From CADEEN01 sp963706685 (GTDB lineage Bacteria; Pseudomonadota; Gammaproteobacteria; Burkholderiales; Burkholderiaceae_C), in NCBI GenBank assembly GCA_963706685.1, contig CAVPMY010000012.1:1-64000 (forward strand): DNA of 64,000 bases, written 5' to 3'. The notes under the pieces were generated by a model, which worked only from the letters and a program-made list of their open reading frames with translations, did not search any database and was not told the origin of the DNA. Shown piece by piece: positions 34,692 to 43,000 of the stretch. Position 1 is the stretch's first letter; each line of letters opens with the position of its first letter. Both the position numbers and the translations under genes were made by a program.

Positions 34692-35132
34692 GTGATCGCG
34701 CTGGTGCAGCGCGTCCGCGGCGCGCATGTCGACGTGGTCAATGTTCGTGTCGGCGAGATCGGCCATGGCCTGCTCGTCTTCGTCTGCGCCGAGCCGCAGG
34801 ATGACGAAACCACGGCCGACAAGCTGGTCGCCAAGTTGCTCAAGCTGCGTGTCTTTGCCGACGATGCCGGCAAGATGAACCGCAGCGTCCAGGACGTGCA
34901 GGGCGGCCTGCTCATCGTCTCGCAGTTCACACTGGCGGCCGACACCTCGGCCGGCAACCGGCCGAGCTTCATCGGCGCCGCGCCGCCGGCGTTGGGTGAA
35001 GCGCTCTATCAGCGCGTCGTCGATCGAGCGCGCGAACTCCACCCGCAGGTTGCCTGCGGCGAGTTCGGCGCCTACATGCAAGTGCATCTGGTCAATGACG
35101 GTCCGGTGACGATTCCGATCCGGATCAGCTAG
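34692..35132 (+). CDS. dtd: D-aminoacyl-tRNA deacylase
   Basis: A 146-residue enzyme that hydrolyses D-aminoacyl-tRNAs. Conserved features are the N-terminal IALVQRVRGAHVDV, the active-site LLIVSQFTLAADTSAGNRPSF and the C-terminal motif VHLVNDGPVT (the cross-subunit Gly-Pro-type region is NDGPVT). It starts with GTG directly after a copy of the interspersed repeat, so its ribosome-binding region is atypical. Confidence 0.93.
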   Translation: MIALVQRVRGAHVDVVNVRVGEIGHGLLVFVCAEPQDDETTADKLVAKLLKLRVFADDAGKMNRSVQDVQGGLLIVSQFTLAADTSAGNRPSFIGAAPPALGEALYQRVVDRARELHPQVACGEFGAYMQVHLVNDGPVTIPIRIS

Positions 35133-35170
35133 AGGACATGGGCGCCGCCGGCGCTCCGTGTTCATAGCCT

Positions 35171-36163
35171 TCAATCCGCATATTGGCCTGCGGCCTTGAT
35201 CGCCGGGCCCCACTTGCCGATCTCCGACGCGACGAACTTCTTGTGCTCAGCGGGGGTGAGGCGAACGTCGCTGACGACCACGGCACCCAATGCCTCTTGG
35301 CGCTTGAGGAACTCAGGCTCCTGCAGTGCCAGGCGCAGCGCTGCATTGATCCTGTCCACAGCCTCCTTGGGCGTTCCCTTGGGCGCGTACAAACCGTGCC
35401 AGATGCCGACGTTGAACCCCTTCAGCCCGGACGCGTCGAGCGCCGGTAGCGTGGCCAATGCAGGCGTGGTCAACGGCTTCAAGGTCGTCACGGCAAACGC
35501 CTTGACCTTGCCAGCCTCGATCAGCGGCGTGGTATTGGTGGTCTGGTCGCACAGCAGGTCGACCTGGCCGCCGAGCAGATCGGACATGGCCGGGCCGGTA
35601 CCTTTGTAGGCGATCGTGGTCATATTGGCCTCGAGGGCCTGCTGGAACAGCAGACCGCACAGATGCGAGGCCGCGCCCAGGCCCGCGTTGGCGAGATAGA
35701 CCTTGCCTTTGTTGGACTTGATCCATTTCACCAGCTCGGCGTAGTTGTTGGCCGGCAGCGTGGGGCGGCCGATCAGTGTCATCGGTACCTCGTTGATCAA
35801 GCCCAGGTACTCGAAATCATCGAGTGCGTTGAACGACAGATCGCGGTACAGAGCGGCGGAGGTCGCCATGCCGATGTGGTAGAGCAGCAGCGTGTAGCCA
35901 TCCGGCGTGGCCTTGGCCACCTTGGTCGCGCCCAGCGTGCCGCCGGCGCCGCCGACGTTGTCGATGACCACGCGCTGGTTGTTGAGGCCCTTGCGCAGCA
36001 CGTCGCCGAGGTCGCGCGCCAATTTATCGGTGGGACCACCGGCAGAAAATGGCACGACGATGGTGATCGGCTTTTCCGGGAACTCGGCCAGTGCCAAGGG
36101 GGCAACCAACGCGGCGGACAGGGCGATGAGCAAACGCCTCATGGGCGGCGTGCCGAGGGCCAT
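35171..36163 (-). CDS. Tripartite tricarboxylate transporter (TctC/Bug) substrate-binding protein
   Basis: A 330-residue periplasmic receptor. A signal peptide (ending APLALAEF) precedes the Bug fold: FPEKPITIVVPFSAGGPTDK, VIDNVGGAGGTLGATKVAK and DGYTLLLYHIGMATSAAL. The ATG at 36163 has a GAGGT ribosome-binding site and lies 5 bp after the dctM stop. An alternative ATG is at 36142. Bug proteins normally work with TctA/TctB, absent here, so its place as the last gene of a TRAP operon is unusual. Confidence 0.9.
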   Translation of the reverse strand: MALGTPPMRRLLIALSAALVAPLALAEFPEKPITIVVPFSAGGPTDKLARDLGDVLRKGLNNQRVVIDNVGGAGGTLGATKVAKATPDGYTLLLYHIGMATSAALYRDLSFNALDDFEYLGLINEVPMTLIGRPTLPANNYAELVKWIKSNKGKVYLANAGLGAASHLCGLLFQQALEANMTTIAYKGTGPAMSDLLGGQVDLLCDQTTNTTPLIEAGKVKAFAVTTLKPLTTPALATLPALDASGLKGFNVGIWHGLYAPKGTPKEAVDRINAALRLALQEPEFLKRQEALGAVVVSDVRLTPAEHKKFVASEIGKWGPAIKAAGQYAD

Positions 36164-36168
36164 CGCAA

Positions 36169-37461
36169 CTACCTCATGAGGCCGGGCAGCCAAAGCGCCA
36201 GCGGCTGAAACTCCAGCACGATCGCCAGCGCGATCACCAGCGCCGCAACGAACATCCAGACGCCGCGGAAGATCTGTCCCAGCGGCACCGTCTTGAGCAG
36301 GGAACTGAGCACGAACAGGTTCATGCCCACCGGCGGCGAAATCAATCCGATCTGAACCACCAGCACGATCAGCACGCCGAACCACACCGGATCGAAGCCG
36401 AGCTGGACGACGATCGGGAAGAAAACGGGAATCGTCAGCAACACCATCGACAGCTCCTCCATGATCGTGCCCAGCAGCACGTAGATGAGCATCATCGCGC
36501 CGACGATGGCCAGCGGCGGCAGGCCGAGCGCCAGCAGCCAGTCCTTCAAGTCGCCGGGCATGGTCGTGAAGTTGATGAAGCCGGAGAAGATCATCGCCGC
36601 GATGAGGATCGTGAACAGCATCGCCGTCGTGCGCGCCGACTCCACCAGCACGTCTGCCAGCGCGCGCCACGACAGCGCGCGGCGCGCCAACGCAAAGAAG
36701 AACGCGCCCGATGCGCCGATGCCTGCACCCTCGGTAGCCGTAAAGACACCGCCGTAGATGCCGCCGAGTACCAATATGACGAGCAAGGCAACGCCCCAGA
36801 TGTTGCGCACCGCCGCGAGGCGATCGCGCCAGGTCGTGCGCTCGCCGGCCGGGCCGGCGACGGGGTCGCGCCAGGTGATCCAGGCCACGGCGCCCATCAT
36901 CATCAGCGCGCACACCAGTCCGGGCAACAGTCCGGCGGCAAACAGCTTGCCGATGTGTGTTTCAGTGACGATGCCGTAAATGACCAGGATGGTCGACGGC
37001 GGGATCATGATGCCCAGCGTGCCGCCGGCGGCGATCACACCGGTGGACAGGTAGTCGGCATAGCCGAGCTTTTTCATCGACGGAAAGGCCACCTTGCTCA
37101 TCGTCGCCGCGGTGGCGATCGAGCTGCCGCAGATGGCGCCGAAGCCCGCACAAGCCAGGATCGTCGCGTGCGCCAGGCCGCCGCGCACATGGCCGATGAA
37201 GGCGTAGGCCGCCCGGAACAGCTCCTGCGCCAGCCCGGCGCGGGCGACGAAATTGCCCATCAGGATGAACAGCGGCACGACCGACAGCGTGTAGGCGAAG
37301 CCGGTTTCATAGACCACCTGCGATACGCTTGCGGCGGTGGCCGGCCAACCTCGCATCAGGCCCAGGCCGATGAAACCCACAAGCCCCATCGCAAAGGCCA
37401 GCGGCAAGCGCAACAGCGCCAGCACGAAGACGGCGCCAAAGCCGACCAGGGCCTCCGTCAT
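36169..37461 (-). CDS. dctM: TRAP transporter large permease (DctM)
   Basis: A 430-residue integral membrane protein of the DctM family with about 12 hydrophobic segments. Conserved stretches include VVPLFILMGNFVARAGLAQE, GSSIATAATMSKVAFPSM and GTLGIMIPPSTILVIYGIVTE. It carries the transport pathway of a Na+-driven TRAP system for organic acids. Its start overlaps the dctQ stop by 4 bp. Confidence 0.95.
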   Translation of the reverse strand: MTEALVGFGAVFVLALLRLPLAFAMGLVGFIGLGLMRGWPATAASVSQVVYETGFAYTLSVVPLFILMGNFVARAGLAQELFRAAYAFIGHVRGGLAHATILACAGFGAICGSSIATAATMSKVAFPSMKKLGYADYLSTGVIAAGGTLGIMIPPSTILVIYGIVTETHIGKLFAAGLLPGLVCALMMMGAVAWITWRDPVAGPAGERTTWRDRLAAVRNIWGVALLVILVLGGIYGGVFTATEGAGIGASGAFFFALARRALSWRALADVLVESARTTAMLFTILIAAMIFSGFINFTTMPGDLKDWLLALGLPPLAIVGAMMLIYVLLGTIMEELSMVLLTIPVFFPIVVQLGFDPVWFGVLIVLVVQIGLISPPVGMNLFVLSSLLKTVPLGQIFRGVWMFVAALVIALAIVLEFQPLALWLPGLMR

Positions 37462-37952
37462 GGCGCGTCAACGCCAGGATGATGGTGCGTCGTCGGCGCA
37501 AACGCGAGCAGACCATGGATCAGCGCCGTCACTGCCAACAGCAGGCTCATCAGATAGACGAACGGCGCCTGTGCGATCTTCAGCTGTGCGGTCGTGTCGC
37601 CATACTCGGCCATCTGGCCGGCCTTGATCCACATCAGCCACGCCATGCCCATCAGCAACGCGGCCACGACCAGATCGACCACCAGGACCTGCGCGCGGCC
37701 GATCGTGCGTTCGAGCAGCGGATCGAGCGAGTCGAAGACCACATGCTCGCCGCGCAGCGACACCAACGGCAGGCCGGCAAAGATCACCACCACCATCAGC
37801 AACTCGGTCAGTTCGAGCGAACCGGGCACCGAGGTGCTGAGCAGCTTGCGGCCGCTGACGTCGGCCAGCGTCAACACCATGATGGCAAACAACGCCAGCG
37901 CGGCGATCGTGCCGCAAAACGCTTCGAGCGTCAGCTTGAGCCGGTGGATCAC
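37458..37952 (-). CDS. dctQ: TRAP transporter small permease (DctQ)
   Basis: A 164-residue DctQ-type protein with four membrane helices and the usual FAIMVLTLADVSGRKL and GSLELTELLMVVVIF stretches. It pairs with DctM. It starts 9 bp after the dctP stop and overlaps dctM by 4 bp. Confidence 0.93.
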   Translation of the reverse strand: MIHRLKLTLEAFCGTIAALALFAIMVLTLADVSGRKLLSTSVPGSLELTELLMVVVIFAGLPLVSLRGEHVVFDSLDPLLERTIGRAQVLVVDLVVAALLMGMAWLMWIKAGQMAEYGDTTAQLKIAQAPFVYLMSLLLAVTALIHGLLAFAPTTHHHPGVDAP

Positions 37953-37961
37953 CCGCGCAGC

Positions 37962-38987
37962 TTACTTCTCGAGCTTCTTGATCTCGGCGCGGTACTCGGC
38001 CAGCATCTTCTTCGCATTCTTCAGCCCCTTGGCTTCGGCGGCAGCCGCCCACTTGTCTTCCACGGGCCCGGTCTTGTCCTGCACCGCTTTGACGAAGGCG
38101 GCATCGGCCTTGGTGAACTGCACGCCGGCGGCCTGCATGAAGGCCATGCCGCGGCGATCCACCTTGTCCCAGCCGCGGCCGAACATGCTGGCCGCATATT
38201 CGCCCGACAAGGAATCGATGGCCTTCTTGACGTCGGCCGGCTGCTTGTCGTACATGGCCTGGTTCATCAGGAAGACGAAGGACGTGTTGTACAGGCCGCC
38301 CGGGAAGGTCGTGGCGTACTTGATCGTCTTGTCGAGCTTGAACGATTCCACCGATTCGGCCGGGAACAGCGTGCCGTCCATGACGCCGGTGGACAGCAGC
38401 TCGTAGCTCTCCGGCGCCGGCTTGAGCGTGACGTTCATGCCCAGCGCCTTCGAAATCTCGTTGACCATGCCGCCGCCGACGCGGAACTTCAGGCCGGACA
38501 GGTCGTCGGCCGTGGCAATCGGCCGTTTGGTGTTGAAGACGATGCCGGGGCCGTGGGTAAACACCGCCAGCACCTTCACGCCCTGGTGTTCTTCCGCGAT
38601 CGCCGGGTACTTGGCGTACATGCGCTGGAAGGCCACCGAGGTCGATACCGACGAATTGCCGAGGAAGGGCACCTCGGCCATCTGCGTCGTCACGAAACGG
38701 CCCGGCGTGTAACCGTGGACCGTGTACGACAGGTCAGCGAGGCCGCTGCGCACGGCGTCGAAGGTGCCTGGCGGCGCCGCCACCGCACGCGGCAGGATGT
38801 TGCACTTGAGCTTGCCGCTGGTCTTCTTCTCCAGCTCGCCGCACCACTCCTGCTGTGTCAGCGACAGGATGTGCGACGGCGGCAGCCAGCTCGATGCGGT
38901 GAGCACGGTCTGTGCATGAGCCAGGCCGGTGGTGGCGAGCGTGGCAACAGCCAGGCCCATGGCGCGGTGAATCGGGGCAAGCAGCAT
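37962..38987 (-). CDS. dctP: TRAP transporter substrate-binding protein (DctP)
   Basis: A 341-residue periplasmic receptor with a signal peptide ending AHAQTV. The DctP fold shows LTASSWLPPSHILS, GIVFNTKRPIATADDLSGLK (the arginine-ligand region) and VMDGTLFPAESVESFKL. GGAGG sits about 8 bp before ATG 38987. It is the first gene of the dctP-dctQ-dctM-tctC operon. Confidence 0.92.
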   Translation of the reverse strand: MLLAPIHRAMGLAVATLATTGLAHAQTVLTASSWLPPSHILSLTQQEWCGELEKKTSGKLKCNILPRAVAAPPGTFDAVRSGLADLSYTVHGYTPGRFVTTQMAEVPFLGNSSVSTSVAFQRMYAKYPAIAEEHQGVKVLAVFTHGPGIVFNTKRPIATADDLSGLKFRVGGGMVNEISKALGMNVTLKPAPESYELLSTGVMDGTLFPAESVESFKLDKTIKYATTFPGGLYNTSFVFLMNQAMYDKQPADVKKAIDSLSGEYAASMFGRGWDKVDRRGMAFMQAAGVQFTKADAAFVKAVQDKTGPVEDKWAAAAEAKGLKNAKKMLAEYRAEIKKLEK

Positions 38988-39455
38988 GAGGGGCCTCCTA
39001 CATTGAAAGGCAGTCGTGGCAAGACAGAAAGGGCGCAGGGCGCGCCGACCCGGCTGATTGTCGAAGTCGTGGCGTCTGCATGCGCTTGTGGTTTTCCTTG
39101 ACAGCCCACAAAGAAATCCAAGACGACGCCTGACCCGCGCAAGAGCGCACTTGCCGGCACGCGCAGACAGCACAGGGCAGCGGCGGGCCAGCCCACAGGC
39201 CCCCACGCAGCATGGTATCGCTGGCGAGAAAACGGCTGCACGGCGACTTTGCACAACGCGGTCCGGCGCGGGGACTCACACATCGTGTCGCGCCATGTTC
39301 ACATCGAAACTGACGCAGGCGATGGCGCAGTGCAATGCGTCACGATCAGTGCATAACACGACCACCTGCTCGTGGGACGCCCCGCCTTCGGGGGGGCGCG
39401 CTGACGCCGGCGGCTGCCTAGTATCGACGACATTGCTTTTGTTGACGGAACCGAT
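38988..39455. other. Intergenic region (468 bp) upstream of dctP and the TPR-like gene
   Basis: No gene is supported here. It separates the leftward TRAP operon from a rightward hypothetical gene and should hold both promoters, but no clear -35/-10 pair stands out. Around 39375-39410 there is a CGCCCCGCCTTCGGGGGGGC palindrome resembling the interspersed repeat family, possibly a diverged copy. Confidence 0.4.
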
Positions 39456-40001
39456 ATGCAGCCCACGACGAACCGCCCTACCGAAGACCAGGCCCGCATC
39501 GATCTGCGCGCTGCCGTGTCGGCCCTCGACGATGCTGAAGCGACCGCGGATGCGGCCCGTTTGAGCCAGGCGCTGGCCGAGGTCAGCCGCTGTCACCGCG
39601 CCGTGGGTGCGTTGGCCGAGGCCGATTGGTATGCCAAGCGGGGTCTGGCGGTGTCGCGCACCATCGGCGCCGTCGATGCCAGTGTCGACGCGTTGTGCCA
39701 CCTGGCGGAACTGGCGCTCGAGCGCTCCGAGCGCCTGGAAGTACAAGACGAGTCGCGCGGTGCGCACCGGCTGCGCGATGCCGTGCGTGACCACGGCTAC
39801 GAGGCCGCGCAACTGGCGCGCCACACCGCTGACCCGCGATGGGAAGTGACGGTTCTGTTGCGTGTGGCTGATCTCTTCGACCGGCTCGGCGATCACGAAG
39901 ACGCGATCGTCCTGCAATGCCGCGCCATGGGTCTGATGAGCGGCGTCGGTGAAACAAAACCCTCAACCGGCGCGAAGAGCCCCCTGGCAAAGGCTGCCTG
40001 A
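39456..40001 (+). CDS. Hypothetical TPR-like helical protein (181 aa)
   Basis: A 181-residue, Ala/Arg-rich, all-helical protein with TPR-like pairs (ALAEVSRCHRAVGALAEADW, then LLRVADLFDRLGDHEDAIVL). No signal peptide or catalytic motif is seen. Its last 39 bp overlap the end of the convergent uvrA gene. Function unknown. Confidence 0.6.
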   Translation: MQPTTNRPTEDQARIDLRAAVSALDDAEATADAARLSQALAEVSRCHRAVGALAEADWYAKRGLAVSRTIGAVDASVDALCHLAELALERSERLEVQDESRGAHRLRDAVRDHGYEAAQLARHTADPRWEVTVLLRVADLFDRLGDHEDAIVLQCRAMGLMSGVGETKPSTGAKSPLAKAA

Positions 40002-43000
40002 ATCCTGCTGGCGCGCCAGTACCGGCGCCAAAGCCTGGCCGGTGTGTGTGCCGGACGCCACGATCTGCTCCGGCGTGCCGGCAGCGACCACACGGCCGCC
40101 GGCCGCGCCGCCTTCGGGGCCGAGGTCAATCACCCAATCGGCTTCAGCGATCACATCGAGATCGTGTTCGATGACGATGACGCTGTGCTCGCCATCGACG
40201 AGGCGGTGCAGGACGCGGATCAGGCGCTCGACGTCGGCCATGTGCAGGCCCACTGTCGGCTCGTCGAGCACGTAGAGCGTGTGCGGCGGCAGCCCGCGCC
40301 GGGCCGCCCCAAGCGGGCGCTCCCCCTTGGGGGGCGACGCCAACGGCGTCTGGGGGACCTGGCTGCCGCGGCGTGTCACGTCGTCGCGTACTTTGCTCAA
40401 CTCGGTGACGAGCTTGATACGTTGCGCTTCGCCGCCGCTCAAGGTCGGTGACGGCTGGCCGAGCGTCAGGTAACCGAGGCCGACGTCGCGCAGCAGCTTG
40501 AGAGGGTGCGAGATCGACGGCATCGACGCGAAGAACTCGACCGCTTCGTCGACTTCCATGCGCAGCACATCGCCGATCGACTTGCCGCGCCAGCTCACCG
40601 CCAGCGTCTCCGGGTTGAAGCGCTGGCCGTGGCAGCTTTCGCAGGGCACTTTCACGTCCGGCAGAAAACTCATCTCGATCGTGCGCACGCCTTGGCCTTC
40701 GCAGGTCGGGCAGCGGCCTTCGCCGGTATTGAAGCTGAATCGATTCGGCGCATAGCCGCGCGCCTTGGCTTCGAGCGTTTCGGCGAAGAGCTTGCGGATG
40801 GCGTCCCAGAAGCCGATGTAGGTGGCGGGGCAGGAGCGAGGTGTCTTGCCGATGGGCGTCTGATCGACTTCGAGCACGCGGTCCACCGCCTGCCAGCCTT
40901 CGATGGCATTGCAGCCTGAAGCCGAGCCCTTGCCGCGCGAGGACACGAGTGCGGCCACGCTGTCCAGCAACACGTCGCGCGCCAGCGTGCTCTTGCCCGA
41001 GCCCGAGACGCCGGTCACAGCCACCAGGCGCTGCAGGGGAAAGCGCACATCGAGCGCCTTCAGGTTGTGCAGCGTGGCCCCGGTGACTGCCAGCGCCTTG
41101 TCCGTCGTGTGGATCTCACGCCGCCTTTGCAGCGGATGCCTGAGCGGCGAGGCAAGAAAACGCCCGGTCACCGACTCGGCGTTGGCCGACAACTCACTGA
41201 CCGTGCCTTGGGCGACGACACGGCCGCCGCGCTTGCCGGCGCCTGGCCCGATGTCGATGACGTGATCGGCGCGGCGGATCGTGTCTTCGTCATGCTCCAC
41301 CACCACCAGCGTATTGCCCTGGCCGCGCAGGTGGGTCAGCGCATCGAGCAGGACGCGGTTGTCGCGCGGGTGCAGGCCGATCGTCGGCTCGTCGAGCACG
41401 TAGCACACGCCTTGCAGGTTGCTGCCGAGTTGTGCCGCCAGTCGGATGCGCTGCGCTTCGCCGCCGGAGAGCGTCGGCGCGGCGCGGTCGAGCGTCAGGT
41501 AGCCGAGGCCCACTTGCTCGAGGAACTCGAGGCGGCTTTCGATTTCGCTGACCACGTCGCGTGCAATACCGGCGTCACGGCCGACCAGATCGAGACTCTT
41601 GACCCAGCGCCGCGCGTCGCCGACGGCCCATGCCGCCACGCTGCCGATCGGCTCGCCGCCGAAGGTGACGCCACGTGCCGTCGGGTTCAATCGCGTGCCC
41701 GCGCAGTCGGGGCAAGGCGTGCCGGCGAGGCCTTCGACCTCGGCCTCTTCGCTCGGGAAACTCTGCTCACGGCCACGTTCGTTGTCGTCGCGCACGGAGT
41801 CGTCGAGCGCCTTGCGCTGTTCGCGCGTCAATGTCAGGCCGGTGCCGACGCAGCTCGGGCACCAGCCGTGTTTGCTGTTGTAGGAGAACAGGCGCGGGTC
41901 GAGCTCCGGATAACTGGTGCCGCAGGTCGGGCAGGCGCGTTTGGTCGAGAAGACCTTGACGCTGCCGATGCCGACCGTGGACGTGGCGCCATCCATCGCG
42001 TCTTCCAAACCATCGAGCGGTGCCAGCAGGTGCATCACGCCCTTGCCGAGGTCGAGCGCCTTGGTCAACAACTCGCGCAATTCGGCCTCGTACGCCGCAT
42101 CGACCACCAGATCGCCGACCGGCAACTCGATCGTGTGCTCCTTGAAGCGGTCGATGCGCGGGAACGGATCGACCTTGAGGAACTCGCCGTCGATGCGCAG
42201 ATGCGAATGGCCGCGCGCCTTGGCCCATTTGGCGAGGTCGGTGTAGACGCCTTTTCGATTCACCACCAGCGGCGCCAGCAGGCCGACATGCAGGCCCTTG
42301 TGATCGCGCAGCAGTTGCGCCGCGATGCTCTCGATGCTCTGCGGCACGACGGCCGCGCCGTCCTTGGCGCAATGCTGGATGCCGAGCTTGACCCACAGCA
42401 GGCGCAGGAAATGCCAGACCTCGGTGACGGTGGCCACCGTGCTCTTGCGCCCGCCGCGCGACAGCCGCTGCTCGATCGCCACCGTCGGCGGGATGCCATA
42501 GACCGCGTCCACCTCCGGCCGCCCCGCCGGTTGCACGATGCTGCGCGCATAGGCGTTGAGGGATTCCAGGTAACGCCGCTGGCCCTCGTTGAACAGGATG
42601 TCGAAGGCCAGCGTGCTCTTGCCCGAACCCGAGACGCCGGTGATGACGGAAAACTTGCCGCGCGGGATGTCGACATCCATCGACTTCAGGTTGTGCTCGC
42701 GCGCGTTGACGATGCGGATGACTTCTTGCGACTGCGCACGCGCGGCACGCATCACCGCCTGCAAGGGCCGTCCTTCTTCGACGCGGTGCGCCAGGCCGAG
42801 CGCTGCTTCGTAGTCGGCCAATGCACGCCCGGTGTGCGAGCCCGGGTGGAGCTTGATCTCTTCGGGCGTGCCGGCAAAAACGAGTTCGCCGCCGGCCTCG
42901 CCGCCTTCCGGGCCGAGGTCGATGACCCAATCGGCCGCGCGGATGACGTCGAGGTTGTGCTCGATCGTGATCACCGAATGTCCGGCGTCGAGCAGCTTGC

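Noticed and set aside
39375..39410. Fifth copy of the interspersed repeat
   Set aside because: Only the CGCCCC/GGGGGGGC core matches; flanks do not follow the layout, so it is mentioned only as a possible diverged copy.
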